A DNA stretch of 64,000 nucleotides from Dromiciops gliroides (GCF_019393635.1 NC_057866.1:9062223-9126222), one strand, 5' to 3'; shown: positions 20,488 to 33,790, counted from the first letter of the stretch. Notes: generated from the sequence alone by a model not told the origin. Numbers and translations: made by a program.

Positions 20488-23104
20488 ATGGAGAAGAAGC
20501 TGGAGTCCAGGCCCACCTGGCTGTGGGGACAGACGTCAGGCCCGGGGCTGCCCCAGGGTCCCTGCTCCAATAGAGTCTTCGAGTATATTTCCGACCTCTT
20601 GTTTCCTCACTGGCTGGGCATCTGGTGGGGTTGGTGAGAGATCCTGGAGACACCCTGGGGCCAGTCAGCTGTTTTCCCAGCAGGGGCCTCAGTGCAGCTG
20701 CCTGGCCTGGGCAGCCTGTGACGGGGCCTCAGCCCCAAGTCTCACGAAGGCAGAGACAAGAGTGGCCTCTAAGAGACCTGAAGGTCCACAATCCTGGGGG
20801 GTGGGTGTAATTGCCATCCCCATTTTACAAGCAGATAGGTGAAGTGACTTTCCCAGGGTCACACAGCTAGGAAGCGTCTGAGGCTGCATTTGAATTCAGT
20901 TCTTCCTGATTCCAGGCCCAGCGCTCTCCACCGCACCACCAGCCACTAGTGAGCAACAGGAATTTCCAATGTGAAATGGGCTATTGTGGACAGGAGGGAG
21001 TGAATCTCCTAGGTGTTGAAGGGTGTCTGGGGGACTGGCCTGGGATTGACCATCCCCGATGCCTCACTGGCGTCTGGAGGGTGACTCAGACAGCAGAGGG
21101 GCATGAAGAAACTCCTGCAGTGGAGGCTAAGGAGGCCCCAGGCTCCTCTACAACCAGCAAGACCAAGAGCAGCACCGATCTTCCCCTTTGGAGACTTGGA
21201 AGCTGCCCAGGGCAGTCAGTGTGCCCCGAACCTAACTGGAAAACCAGGTCAGGGGACCCCCCCACACACACTATGTGATTGGCCCCAACTCTCCCAGGAC
21301 TGGGGAGCCAGGAAGAACAAGGTTCCATCTCCTCAGAACCCGGGTTACTCAAGATAATGGCCAAGGGCCAGGTGGCTCCTGGGCCTGAGTCACTTGTCAC
21401 CAGGACAGGCAAGTGTTGTGCCAAATTCCATTCTCTGCCCGATGCTCAGAGAAGCCAATAATGAAAACAGCTGGGCCCCCACTCCTCCCCAAGGGCCCAG
21501 CCCTGAGTCAGTCTCCACTAGGGCAGAGGCCCCACCCATAGGCATTTCCACCCTGCAGGTGACCTGTGCCGGGTGTGGAAATGCCAGTGGTAGCCACTAA
21601 GGATGGCAAACTGGGCTTCGGGCATGGTGGGATACCAGAGAGGAGACTGAAGTCGCTCCATGGGTGGGGAGAAGGGAGAGGCATCAGGAAGTTGGTGTGA
21701 GCATTGAATTTAGAAGCCAAAGTGCCAACTCGGGTCCTCTACGTTGCTTGAGACTTCAGTCATGGTTTCCTTACCCAGGAAACACAACAGGCACCTAATA
21801 AATGCTTGTTGATTGATTGGATGATGATGGAGGGACTTGGACCTCGCTTCTGCGGTTCCAGGTAGAAAGCCTATGAGCCTCTAACTCAGAATGGCTTCAG
21901 TTTGATCCAATTCGCAAGTGCTTATTAAGTGCCTGCTGTGTGCCCAGAGAATATAAAAATGAAATGAGGGCTTTTTTAGCTTTGAATCTCAGGATGAGAG
22001 ACATCCCTGCCCTCAAGGTGCAGGGGAAAATAAGAGGGATGAAAAGGCAGAATGCTAGCAGAAATCTGAGGAGGATTCAACTGGGGAAAGCTTCCCGGAG
22101 AAGGGAGTACCAGAATTCAGCTGGGCCCCCATCCCAGGACATTCCCCCCCACACACATCCTGGGCCTTTCTTCCCAATGCTCTGTTACTGGGTACGGAAG
22201 GCTCTGAGAGGTCTCCCGTGCCCCCACCTTATTCCGCTGCCTAGAATACCACCCTTAGAGCCCTGCTCCTGGAAACTCATGGTCAATCCAACAATGACCA
22301 CCATAGTGAATTGGGCCTTCAGGGGATTCCAGGGCAGGTGCCTTTGGGGCCAGAGTTGTGCCCAAAGGACATCAAGGGCTTTGGCATCTGTGGTTTTGAC
22401 AGCAGGAAGTCTCTGCTGGAGGGTGTTGGGGGCAGGTTTGGGGGGCTGGTGAGGGGAATCCAATGGGGGAGAACCCACCCACCCACCCACCAGGTGCCCA
22501 TTTCCCAACTCTGTGTGGGCCAGTATTTCCTTTCCCCGGGCTGGGTTGTTGTGGTTCCCTGTGCATGGGTACATGTCTCTCTAGGGGTGTGTGCAGATCT
22601 CTGGGCAGGGCAGATCTGAGTGAAAGGGAGAGATGTGACTCTTGACCAGGGAATTTTTCCCGTTCCCCACCCGCTGTGAAGCCCTAACAAGCCCTATCTA
22701 CCTACCACTGTCTCTACCCCTTGCCATGAAGAAGGACAATCTCCCTGGGACCTGGGGTGAGAATTCCTGAGGATAGGCCTCAGAAGGTGGGCAGAGGCAG
22801 GGACATAGGTCTCCCGGGGTGCCCTCTCCCATCAGAAGGTGCCCTCATTGAAAACTAGGCTGATTTTGAAGTTTGCTTTGGATCCCCAACACTTGGCGTG
22901 GCATCGGCACATAGCTCTGATATTTTCTGGGAGAGACCAGGCCCTAGCTTGGGGGTCTCTGTGGAGCCGGGAGAAGTGAGCAGAGAAGGCAATTGATTTA
23001 TCCATTTATTCAGACAGACATGGCCACTGTGCAATCAATCACCAGGGCCCTTGGGAGACCCCTCCACCCCCAGCTTCCTCCCCAGAGCTGGCCCTGGTGT
23101 CGTC
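20488..23104. other. Intergenic, CATSPER1-CST6 convergent interval
   Basis: No gene seen. It contains the CATSPER1 3' UTR (a variant AATAGA signal near 20569), an antisense degraded SINE (about 20818-20942) and old MIR-like fragments near 21900. The CST6 polyadenylation signal lies on the minus strand at 23005-23010. Confidence 0.6.
23005..23010 (-). terminator. CST6 polyadenylation signal
   Basis: AATAAA on the minus strand, 95 bp beyond the CST6 stop codon. It is the first canonical hexamer I see there. Confidence 0.6.
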
Positions 23105-25495
23105 TTAGACCGGGGAACATGAAATGTGCTGCAGGGTGGTCTTCTTTGTCCAGGGAACCACCAGCACCTCAAAATGACACTTTAGTTTCTGGGGAGACAA
23201 GAGAAAAGCCCAAAGGATGGAGAGGGTCCTCGCTCAGGCCTCTGCCCATCCCAGACCTTAGGCAGGGGCAAGGCCCTCTCTGCCTGCCCCCAGGGGGGTC
23301 AGCAGAGGTCAGATGCCTGGTCCAGAGGCGCCAAACGGCGTTGGGGGGGCGGCTAGAATGGGAAGCCTTTTGACGATGAACTCATCTGGACTCCGCCCAG
23401 AGAGAATGGAGAACCCTCAGCCTCTTGGGGCAGCCAATTCCCCTGAGCTGGGGCTGGAAGCCAAGGCCGGCCTGGCCAGAGCCTGTGACTCCCTGACTAC
23501 AGCCTCTTTCCCCCTCCATGGGACATGAGAGAAGTGGTGCTAAGACCCTTCCTATCCTAAATCTGAAAGGAAAGGTGGGCGGACGTGGCTGTGCTACACC
23601 TTGTTATGGCTGCATCCAGCTGCCCCGGAACCTCAAGGGTAACTGCCCTGCCCTAGGAAAAATGATCAGACCCTAGATTTAGGTCTGGAAAGGGCTTTAG
23701 AGGCCTCTAGTTTAACACTCTCATCTTACAGCAGAGACCCGGGGGGGGGGGGGGGGAAGAATTGCCCAAAGTCTCCCAGATAGAAAGTGGCAATGCTAGG
23801 ATTTGAACTCAGCTCCTGTAACACCAGGGTGCCGGAAAAAACTGGCCGTGCCCCCTCCCCTGCTCTTTGCTTCCTGTGCCCAGTCCCCCCCCCTCCAGCC
23901 CCTCCTCCAATGCCCAGGAATTAGGAGATGAATCAGAAGCCAAAAGAAAGAAGCTGGGGGCAATTTTGGCTTAAAAGGCAACTTCAGGAGGCCAAAGAGA
24001 GGGACAGCACAAAGAAACCCAGTGGGGTGGCTGTCAGGGGCAGCCCAGCCTGCCAACGATGTTTACTCCCTGATTCTTCTCTAGTAGTGAGACATCTAGA
24101 CAAGTGCAGACACACACACACACACACACATACACGCACAATGAGCAGCAGACACATAAACACACAATGAGCAGCAGACGGACGTTTCCTGGGCCTGGAC
24201 GTTATGGGAAAGTGCTTCCTGTCTGGGGTTGGATGTTCAGCCTCTTTGAGCACAGGGAGGTTCAGGGGAACCCTGGGGGCCTCAGGAGGCCTCCAGATTT
24301 CAGCCCTGCCCCGCCACCCCCCACGGGGTTTGTCCCTAGATTGAAGGGGCCCCTGGGGCCAAGGCAGGCTTGGGGAGCTAGAATCCCAACCCCAGTTCCC
24401 CCTTGGTGCTTCTTACCTCCTGTTCTGTGGAAAAGGGGCAACCGGCCAGGTTGACTCCATCTCCAGTGGTCTCGTCCTTCCGACACTCAGTGCTCCCCAA
24501 CTCCACGGTCAGGTAGTACTTGATGCCGGACACAAGCTAGACACAGCATTCCCTCCCTCAGGCCTGGGGCTGGCTGGGCAGCTGGCCAGCACCCCCACAC
24601 CCCTCTGAGGCCACCATTCCAAGCTGAAGTGAATTAGAATCCCTGTTCTGACCCCTCCCTAGCCTCTACTTCAAACACCTCCAGGGCTGGGGAGCTCAAT
24701 ACCTTCCATTTCACTTTTTGGATCTAAGGATTTAAAGTTTTTTGTGGAGCCCCAAGCTCCCTCTTCCTCCCCTGCCCCCAGCTCCCCCAACAATGCTGCC
24801 CTTAGTTACAACATCCTGCCCAAGGTTGCAGACCCTTTCCCAGGGATCCCACTGCCCTGTGGCTCTTTCTTACAATCTGCCCCAAAAGGTTCAGAGAGGC
24901 ATGAAAGGACACAGATGGAAACCTCCCAGACCCACGACAGGCTTCCTAAAGCCTGGGCCGCCGCAGACCCTGGAGGGAGCCCGCCAGGCCCAGTAGACCA
25001 CCCCGCCAGCTCACCTCCAGCCGGGACCTCTGGGAAAGGCACAGGAGCCCTGCTGACTTGGGGGCTTCCTCCTCTTGCTCCCTGAGCTCTGCTCTCCAGG
25101 CTGGGCCTCATTCCCTCATCTTCATCACCAACTACCCAGCCTCCCCTCCCTCTCAGCCCCAAGCCCGCCTGTGTCCCAGCAGCTCCCCCCTCCCCAGCCA
25201 GGCCTGGCGCCTTTGCCCCCCAGTGCCAGGCTCAGCTCCGGCCTCTCACCTGCCTCTCGGCTTTGAGGATTTTGGTGTCTCGGAAATAATACACGCTGTT
25301 GTTGCCCATGTTGAAGTTTTCCACGGCAAACTGGGTGACCTTCTTTACCTCTGGGTTTGAGGTGGACAGCGGTACCCGGGTCCCCAGCAGGTTCCCGGGC
25401 TGAGGAGGCTGGTCCCCCTCATCTCCATGGGCCAAGGGGAGGGAGGTGAGACAGAGCACCAGCAGAGCCAGTAGCATCTTGGGGCTGATCTCCAT
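23105..25495 (-). CDS. CST6: Cystatin E/M, secreted cysteine protease inhibitor, 3 exons
   Basis: Inhibits papain-like cathepsins (L, V) and legumain and acts in epidermal cornification. Exons: 25250-25495, 24417-24536, 23105-23188, all phase 0, giving 149 residues, the same length as human CST6. A hydrophobic signal peptide ([17 protein letters not shown]) begins after MEISPKM. The QLVSG first inhibitory loop (consensus QxVxG) spans the exon 1-2 junction. The second loop PW is present (VVPW). The MGNNSVYYF segment keeps the Asn of the legumain-binding loop region and also forms an N-x-S glycosylation sequon. The cystatin cysteine pairs are visible (TECRK, AGCPF, LKCHF, ISC). The C terminus ends ISCSPV, differing from human (NCVQM). 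Start chosen at the ATG before the signal peptide; a longer upstream ATG exists (25561) but would move the signal peptide inward. Synteny with CATSPER1 supports the call. Confidence 0.95.
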
Positions 25496-25561
25496 GGCCT
25501 CAGGGAGCACAGGTGAGCAGACCTGGCTAGGAGAGCCTTTTAGCTGCTTTGGGAGCCCCAC

Positions 25562-27756
25562 CCCCTGGGCCAGGACTGGAGCATCTCGGAGAGTCCCCTC
25601 CCCCTCCTCCCCCTCCTCCTCCGCTGCTCAGAGCTGCCTGACAGGTCTGGGACCTCGTTCCTCCCCAGCCCCAGGGCCTCGGCCTCTACTTCTGCCTTCC
25701 CTTCTTCCCCCTCCTAGGACACAGAGCCTAGAGAGATGGGGAGGATGAGGGGGCTCAGCTGAGGACCCCCCCAGAACTCCAGGAGCAGGAGGCCAGCTGC
25801 CTCATTTCAGGGGCTCTCACCCATCCCTTGTAGGGGGGAAGGGATCTGGAAGATGGGAGAGCCTTCCTCGGCATGGCTGTATTGAGGTGAACCCCTTCTG
25901 CCTTTCTTCCCATCCTCAGGGCTTAGCAGACAGCCTGGCACACAGTAATCACTTAAGCAATGCTTGTTGTCTGCCTGCCTCCCTGACTGATTGACTGATT
26001 CCTTGTCACTGGCGTCCTTCAGAGTCCTCTAGGTCCCTCCAGGCAGAACAGAGAGAGAGAGAGAGAGAGAGGCCAGGTTCCTGTTGAGACCTTGCCCCCA
26101 GCCTCCTCCTAGACTGGGACCCTTCCCCCCCCAGCCCCCTCCTAAGCTGGGATCCTCCCCCCAACAGCCTCCTAGGCTAGGACCCTCCCCCCCTCACCTT
26201 GGCCTTGGTGCTCTCAGAACTACCCTTTGCATGACATCTCTGGAAACCAGTCCTCCCCCATGCTAGCTGGTCAGTCTTACTCCCCACAGAGAACAAGGCA
26301 GTTGGGGTCTTGGCCAAGAAGCCAAGGAACAAGGTTCCTAGGGCTTTTCCACAGCCCTCATGTCCAGCCTGCGGGTGGCTATCCTCTCTGTCTGTGCATA
26401 AGACTACCCGGAAGACACTGTAGCTTCCCCAGCCCCCAGGTGACCGGTAGCTTGGACTAATTCCCCAAAGAGGAAAACTGAACCAATTTGGTCAAGTGAC
26501 TTGCTTGGGGGCATAAAGTAACTAAGTAGCAGATTGAGAATTCCAGTCCAGGTCCTGGGACTCCAACCCTCAGCTCTGTCCTCTCCAAAAGCTGCTTTTT
26601 CGGATCTGGGCTTCCAGCTGGGAGGGCCAGGGTTCAACTTCTGGCTCCATGAAAGAGCAGATTCATACACCTGGGTCTCAGAAGTCCCTAGGAGGCCCTG
26701 GGATTCAATCTTCCCATTTTACAGGGAGGAAACTAAAGCCCAAAGGGGTCTCATGACTTACCCAAGGTCACACAGAAAGGCAAAATACAAACGCTCATTG
26801 AATTGGACTGAACTGACTTCATCCTCCATGTGCTAACTGCTAAGCTTCCTGTGTCGTCCTCTAGCTGAAGACTAGAGGGTGAATACCTTCAAGGGCCTCG
26901 CTGCTGCAAACCAATGTGGCCCCAGTCCAGAAACCCACCTCACTCCCCATGGGACAGCCCCAGACCCCACCCAAGAAAAAGCTCCCTGAAGACTCTAGTG
27001 TAGAAAGCTGGGGCAAGGATATGACGAGGCTGATGTATTGGCTGCTTCCCAGAGTCTTTTCTTCCTTCAGGAATCTGAAGAGAGGCGACATCTTCTGTCC
27101 TCTCTCTCAAAGCTGCAATAGAAGAAGCCTGTGAAGCCCAAAGAGACTGAAGAGGGTCCCAAGAAAACATGAAGACTTTCCTCTCTCCCCTCTCCCTCCC
27201 CCCATCTGCCCCGCCCCTCACGCAGGTACCAGACATTCATCTCCTGGTGCTCTCAGAACAATAAGGATAGAGCCAATGCCAATGGACTCTGGGGCAGGGG
27301 TTACACCCACAAGGCCCCAGGGTTTCACAGACCCTGAGGTGGCCTCGTCTGCTCTACTCTCTGAACCCCTCTCTCCCAGTGCTCTTCCACTTCTCGCTCA
27401 CTCTCACTCACCTTTGTTCCTATGAAGGGGGTGATTCTGTGTCCCAGACAGTCCTTCCCTGACCACCACTTCCTGCTCCCTCACACCCAACCATGACAAT
27501 CTCATCCCTCCAGTGATTTTCTATCCTTTTACCCTCCTCACCTTCCATTGTGTCCTCTGGGATACTTGGCTTGTTGGTAAGAAAGTCACCTTTGGATTAG
27601 ACTTGTGGCAACTTTCTCCCTAAAATTACTTTGTTTAAATTTTGTATTCAACTGTCTATGTGCTCTCCTCACCCCCAATCTCCTTACACACACACAGAGC
27701 CAAGAAAATATAAGCCTTTTGAGGACAGGGCCTGTCTTTGCATCCCCAACACCAAG
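25562..27756. other. Intergenic, upstream of CST6
   Basis: No gene supported. The first 200 bp is pyrimidine-rich and is likely the CST6 proximal promoter. A GA microsatellite lies at 26049-26071, followed by C-rich imperfect tandem motifs (about 26085-26200) and old MIR-like fragments near 26470-26800. Confidence 0.5.
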
Positions 27757-28015
27757 CAGGGGCAGCTAGGTGGTGCGTTGGACAGAGCACCGGGCTTGGA
27801 GTCAGGAAAACTCATTTCCTGAGTTCAAATGTGGCCTCAGACACTTCCTAGCTGTGTGACCCTGAGCAAGTCACTTCACCCTGTTTGCCTCAGTTTCCTC
27901 TTCTAGAAAATGAGCTGGAGAAGGAAATGGCAAACCGATCTAGGATCTCTGCCAGGAAAACCCCAAATGGGAGCATGGAGAGTCTGACATAACTGAAAAA
28001 CGACCGGGCAACAAC
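27757..28015 (+). repeat. Long-type marsupial CORE-SINE
   Basis: The full order is visible: 'ggggcagctaggtggtgcg', the CORE, 'aaaatgagctggagaaggaa', 'aaccccaaatgggagcatgg'. Confidence 0.85.
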
Positions 28016-28835
28016 AGCTGGCCCAGTACTGAGCACATAGGAGGTACTTTATCATGGGTTGTTGGGAAGTGGCAGAACCAGAAGTTTCCCCCTAGTCTTC
28101 TGATCTTCTACCTCCTCTGCCTTTTGTGTGCCTTTAACCTCCCCAAACAAGTCCTGGGCTCTGGACTAAGAGGACCTAAGTTCAAATGTGCCCTCTGCTT
28201 CTGACTAGCTGTGTGAGCCTGGAGAAGGTTGTCTCCTCTCTCTGGCCCTCAGTTGGCTCATCTGTAAAATGGGAGGGTTGCACTAGACAGCTTCTAAGGA
28301 CACTTTCAGCTCTAATGCTATGATCCCAAGACTCCCCAGTGCTCTCCACAAACCCTGGCTTAGAAAACAGATAGGACTCTGATGGGCAGCTGCCAAGTTT
28401 GTTGCCTTGAAGGGAGAGGAGTAAAATGTGGTGGGCAGCAGACCAGCCACTCCCCACAGGGGCAGATCAGCAGATAAGCCCCTGAGGGTGGCAACTGGCT
28501 CATGGGGAGGCCAAGAGAGATAATCAAACACTCTTCAGCCGGATTCATTCCTGAGGTTTGTGCTCTTCCTGGGTGCCTTTGCTAAAGGCCTACTCCAGGG
28601 CACCCCATGAGGTCTCTTCCCCTTCATATGGACTCCAGGTGAACCTGGGTCCAAGAAATCTGGGTCAGTTCTGGATCTGGCCAGTCCAGCATAGAGGCAG
28701 AATACTTAGTGTGTGACCCTGAGCTCATGGCTTCCCCTCTCTGGGCCTCAGTTTCTCAACTGGTAAAGTGCAGGGGGTTAGTTTAGTTGACCTGCAGGGT
28801 CCCTTACAATTCTTTTTGTTTTGTTTTGTTTTTTG

Positions 28836-28984
28836 TTTTTTGTGTGTGAGGCAATTGGGGTTAAGTGATTTGCCCAGGGTCACACAGCTAATAAGTGTGT
28901 AAAGTGTCTGAGGCCGGATTTGAACTCAGGTCCTCCTGAATTCAGGGCCGGTGCTCCATCCACTGTGCCACCTAGCTGCCCCCC
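28836..28984 (-). repeat. Short tRNA-derived SINE
   Basis: Antisense monomer with a TTTTG tail. The direct repeat CCTTACAATTCT lies on both sides (about 28802 and 28983), so it is a single insertion. Confidence 0.88.
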
Positions 28985-30065
28985 TTACAATTCTGATAGT
29001 CCATGATTTCCTAGGAGGGCAGGGCCACTCCAAGTGCTGGGGAGGCCAAGCACTGGCCAGAGTTAGGAGAGCTGGGATAAAGTGACTTGGTCACTCCGTG
29101 GCTGTTGCCCTCCCTCTCCCAGGCCCCACTTCTTCAGCTATAAAATAGGAATAATAACTCCTGCACTCCCGGAGTCACATGGCTCATGCTGGCTTGTTGT
29201 TGCCTACTGTGGTCACCAATCTCTCTCCTGATGGCCGCCGTGCTGAAGGCTTCCTGTGCAAATGGGCAGGATTCCCTCAGGATCCATTAACACTGGGCTT
29301 CGGCCATTGCTCAGATTAGTTCACTGTCCACCAGCAGAGAGGACTTAGTCTGAGGAAGTGAGACACAGGACAGACACTTGAGATGGGTTTTCCCAAAGAT
29401 GAAGGTGGGGAGAGACACAGGAGATGCTGGCCTGAATGGAAGCAACCTGGGACACAAGTCCTAGCTTCCTTACTAACTCACTGTGTGCCTCCCTGGGCCT
29501 CAGTTTCCCTGTCTGTATAATGAGGAATGCATCCCTTCTGCCCCAAAGAGCCCAAATGCTGACAGAGGTCAGCCATGGTGCCCCCTCTAAAGACGAGGGG
29601 TTTTCTAACACCTTCCCCCCACCCCAGCACTGGGAACAGTTGCCATTCTAGGAATTCTCTGGGTGGGGGCCTCTGGACTCAGCTTGTCCTCCCAATGGGG
29701 GCAGCTTGGGGAAAGGAAAGGAGTCACTTGGCCTAGCTTGGTCCCAGCTGATTGAGCCTCAGGAACACTTTGTGCCCAAAGCCGTTCAGAAGAGGGAAGG
29801 TTCACCTTGGGGAGGACTATCAGAGGAAGAAGTCTTGAATTACCCCACCCTTCAGTAAAACCAAAAGCTACTTCCTAATTAATAAGGAGGCAAAGGACAC
29901 AGGCCCCAGTCACCTCTCCTATTACTGTTCACACCTTAAGAAAACCCGACCCAGGACTTTTTCTCTATCTGCTTCCTCTTCTCCTCGCAAGGGGCTAAAC
30001 CTGAACTGAAAAAGTCACCCACCTGAGCTGCCCGGGTTCACTGCAAATTGATGTCTTCTAATCTC

Positions 30066-30240
30066 AATGTGTCAGCCTCAGACACTTCCCAGCAGTGTGA
30101 CCCTGGGCAAGTCACTTCATCCTGTTTGTCTCAGTTTCCTTAGCTGGAGAAGGAAATAAGAAATCACTCCAGGATCTTAGCCAAGAAAACCCCAAAAGGG
30201 GTCATGGAGAGTCTGAAGCAACTGAAACAACTGAAATTAA
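30066..30240 (+). repeat. Truncated long-type SINE
   Basis: Begins within the CORE (gtcagcctcagacacttccc) and runs through 'aaccccaaaaggggtcatgg' to the ACAACTGAAAC tail. Confidence 0.6.
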
Positions 30241-30965
30241 ATCTCAACTGGGCACTATCATAGAGAGACAATCCTTTCCAAAAAAAAGTTTTTTAATTAA
30301 CAAGCATTTATTTTCTCTCCCTCCCACCTCCCCATCCCCACACTGGATACACAACACATATATACACATGTACACCCATGCATGCACACATACAAGCACA
30401 CACACACACAATCTTTGTAACAAATATATGAAATCTAAGTACAAATTTCATTTCCAAAAATAGAGAGCTTTCATGCTTCATCACCTCTCCAGGTGAGCCT
30501 GTTACTCCTCCCTAAGAGACTGGCTATCTCACTTTCCACAGGATGGTTCCAGGCCTTCTCTTTTCTTCCCCTCCCTCCCACAACTGGGCAGTTGACACTA
30601 GATAACATCAACTGGCAGTGATCCCTGGCAGCTCCACTGAGTGACTTCTTCCAGTTCAGTTTCAACCAGTTGTGAGCAAAAGAAAAGTTGGGATCCATAT
30701 CTAATAGTTTGCTGCCTCAGGGAAGAGAGAGGGGAGGGAGGGAGGGAAAAAAGGGTAAAAACTGGAGCCCCAAACTATAAATAAAAATGTTTATTATTTT
30801 TAAAATTAAATTTTAAAAAAAAGAAAGAAAAGTTGGGATGGAGGGAGTGACCCAGGGCTTGGGGTTTGGTGAGGCATGAGCAGTGAGAAGACAGAGGCCC
30901 AGGGGACTCAAAAGCAGAAGCCAATGAGGGGCGTGGGGCCAGGCAGCATGCTTCCGAGTGGTTAA

Positions 30966-31195
30966 GGAGGCAGCTGGTGGCACAGAGGATGGTTCGCTGG
31001 GCCCAGGGTCAGGAAAAACACCTGCCTAAAATCAGTGTCAGACTTACTAGATGTGTGACCCTGGCTAAATCATGTCACCTCTGCCTGCTTCAGTTTCTTC
31101 CACTGTAAACTGGGCATAATAACGGCACATCCTTCGAAGGGTTGTTGGGAGGATTAAATAATATTTGTGAACTGCCTGGCACACAGTAGGTTCTT
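30966..31195 (+). repeat. Degraded SINE with MIR-like 3' end
   Basis: The head resembles the marsupial SINE (ggaggcagctggtggcacag). The 3' part (taaactgggcataataac, gcacacagtaggttcttata) resembles older mammalian MIR-type repeats. Confidence 0.45.
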
Positions 31196-31299
31196 ATAAA
31201 AAATACTTATTCCCGAGGCCCTTCCCCACCTCTCCTCCTGCCCTCTCAGTCATGGGCTTTGCCTCATTCTTCAGTGAGGAAACAGAGGCCCTTTCCCAC

Positions 31300-32110
31300 C
31301 AGCTCCCTCTTCTCCCTCTCTCTTCACCTCCTAACCCTTTGCCTCTGGTGCCCTTCTCTCCTCCTTTATTTACCTGGTATCCTTGGAGGTTATCCCCGCT
31401 CCGCGGGCCCGATCCCATTTCTGCCCTTCAATCACCATCTTTCTCCCCAATCTTCACTCTTCCTGTCTACTCGTTCCTTCTCTGCTGCCCACAAACGCGG
31501 TTGCCCTAGACCCTGCCATGCCCTCTGGCTACCACCCTCTCTGGCCTGTCCCAGCTGCCCGTGCTCACTCTGCTTCCTCTCCTCTCATTCAACCCTCTGC
31601 AATCACACTTCCAGTCACATCACTCAACTGAAGCTGATCTTGATACAGTCACCAATGATGTCTCCATTGCCAAACATGGACAATGGCCGATCTTAATCCT
31701 TCTTGGGGATCTCATCAGCCCCCACAGGGTCAGTGACCATCTCTGTGCAGGTAGTCCCAGGCCTCTGTGTTCAGGCCTCTATCACTGATTGCTTATTGGA
31801 CGTCTCCCACTGGATGTCCTTAGACCTCTTAAACCCAACATGGACATCTTCCCCCCAATCCTGACCTTCCCCAGCTTCTCTGTTTCTCTTGAGGGCTGCA
31901 TTGGCCTGCTGCCTGGCTCTCCCTCCCTCTTCCTATCCAGTCAGGGCCCAAGGGGACCATTTCTCACGTTTTCCTGTCTCCCTCCAGGTAGGAGGCCCTC
32001 ACTTTAGGGGCTCAGAGCTTCCAGCCTCAAGCACTTCAGTGGCTTCCTTGTTGCTTCTCACTACCCCCCTACCCCCTACCTCCTAGAATTGTATTTCCTT
32101 CCAAATTCTA
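31300..32110 (+). mobile_element. L2 LINE fragment (reverse transcriptase 3' region)
   Basis: L2-like order: a C/T-rich block, 'ctgatcttgatacagtcacc', 'atgatgtctccattgccaaa', 'ctcttaaacccaacatggac'. Open stretches of up to about 145 codons are remnants and not a host gene. Confidence 0.5.
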
Positions 32111-32135
32111 CTCAAGGGCCACCTTTTTCTACATG

Positions 32136-32138
<3 letters not shown>

Positions 32139-32170
<32 letters not shown>
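32139..32170. repeat. (CA)16 microsatellite
   Basis: An uninterrupted CA dinucleotide run. Confidence 0.95.
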
Positions 32171-32172
<2 letters not shown>

Positions 32173-32457
32173 CCCATCAGTGGTCTTCCGCTACAAAATG
32201 TATGCTGTTTGTCTTGGGTATATTTTGCATATCCTCCTCTCCCTTGGGAACGAAAGCTGTTTGAGGGGTGTCTGGAATAGAGAAGGCATTTAATAAATCC
32301 TTGTTGATTGAGAGTAAGAGGAGAGAAAGAAAAAGGACAACAATTTTGAGACCACAAATCACACCCAGAACTTTGGAAGAGATGACAGAAGATGGGAATA
32401 GACAGTATTGGAGGGTGTGAGTTTTAGCCCTTAACAAGGGAGAATGGGAAGATGAGC

Positions 32458-32725
32458 TAGGGCAGCTAGGGGCTACTACGGTGGATAGAGCACCAGGCTC
32501 GGAATCAGGAGGACTCATCTTCGTGAGTTCAAATCTAGCCTCAGACACTTCCTAGCTGGGTGATGCTGGGCAAGTCAGTTTATTCTGTTTACCTCAGTTT
32601 CCTCATCTGTAAAATGAGCTGGAGAAGGAAATGGCCAACCACTCCAGCATCTCTGGCAAGGAAACCCCAAATGGGGGTCATGGAGAGTCAGACAGGACTA
32701 AAAACAACTGACCGACAATAATGAC
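32458..32725 (+). repeat. Long-type marsupial CORE-SINE
   Basis: Head 'gggcagctaggggctactac', the CORE, 'aaaatgagctggagaaggaa' and 'aaccccaaatgggggtcatg'. Confidence 0.85.
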
Positions 32726-33329
32726 AATGGGAAGACAGGAGCAGGAATGGCATTGTTGCGAGACCTGTGAAATGGCTCACAGATGTAGAGGCCCCATCTA
32801 TTACAGGCCACCCTTGTTATAGACGAGGCCCAACAAAGTGAGATGATTGCCCAAGGTCACAGCGTCACAGGGGTAGAATTGTTGGGGGTGAGATTTGAAG
32901 CTAAGTTCTCCATTCCCAAACCAGTGCCCTTGCACCTTCTTCTGCTCCTAAGTGTTCCAACTAGGTGGATTTCAGTTCAAGAAAAGCAACTCCTAACCTG
33001 TGCACCCCCAGCATTTGCCCAGCAATATACTATGGGACTTGGAAGAAGTCAAGGGCAAAGAAACAAGGGTCCCCCATCGACCAAAATGTTCACAGGCAAG
33101 GCCCTTGGTGGTAGTAAAGACCTGGCTGAGAGATGGTGCCTGCCAGTCAGTAGTGGGAAAAAGGGATGTAATTAAGGAAAAGGCCTATCTCTTCTCATGG
33201 GTTCAAGACCCCCAACTCTGTCCACCGATACTCAGGTGGTCCCTTCTGTCCTTGCTGCTCTTGTCCAGGTGTCTCCACTACCATTAGATGAGGTGTGATG
33301 GAGCCCTCTCCTCCCTAGTTTTCAACAGG

Positions 33330-33790
33330 AAGCGTCAACCTTGCTTGCCTACCTTCAAATCTTTTTTAGGCAATCTGCTATCTAGCTAAACCTCCTGCCA
33401 TCTTCCCACCTTTCCTAATCTCTCTTATTTCCAATCACTGCCCTCCATTCATTCTCCTTTCCAGTCAAACTGGCCTGCTGGCTCTTCCCCATGCCTAGCA
33501 TTCTACCCCCACCACACCCACATCTGGAATACACTCCCTTGTCAACTCCCCCTCCAGGGAATTCCTGGCTTCAGTGGAAACATCCTTCAGGTGGCATCTC
33601 CTTCCTACATGAAGCCTTTCCTACTTTGCTCTAGTTCAGGCTCTCTCCCCCCCTTGATGTATTACTTCGTTATACTTTATATAAGCTTATGTACTTGTCT
33701 ACCCTAGTAGACTGTAACCTCCTTGAGAACAGGAAAAAAAATTTGGTTTTTGACTTAGTATGCCATTTGTGGACCTAATAAATGTTTATT
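33330..33790 (+). mobile_element. L2 3'-end fragment
   Basis: L2-like 3' order: 'ggtggcatctccttcctaca', 'tgaagcctttcctactttgc', 'gactgtaacctccttgagaa', then 'aataaatgtttattggatgg'. Confidence 0.6.

Noticed and set aside
20024-20842. Frames of 209 and 223 codons around the CATSPER1 last exons
   Set aside because: The plus frame contains true exon 11 but reads on through the introns. The minus frame is its shadow.
25232-25561. Upstream ATG extending CST6 by 22 residues
   Set aside because: It would bury the signal peptide. The internal ATG at 25495 gives the family's usual length and an N-terminal signal.
31259-31696. 145-codon plus-strand frame
   Set aside because: Pyrimidine-rich L2 remnant with no start context, splice sites or recognised domain.
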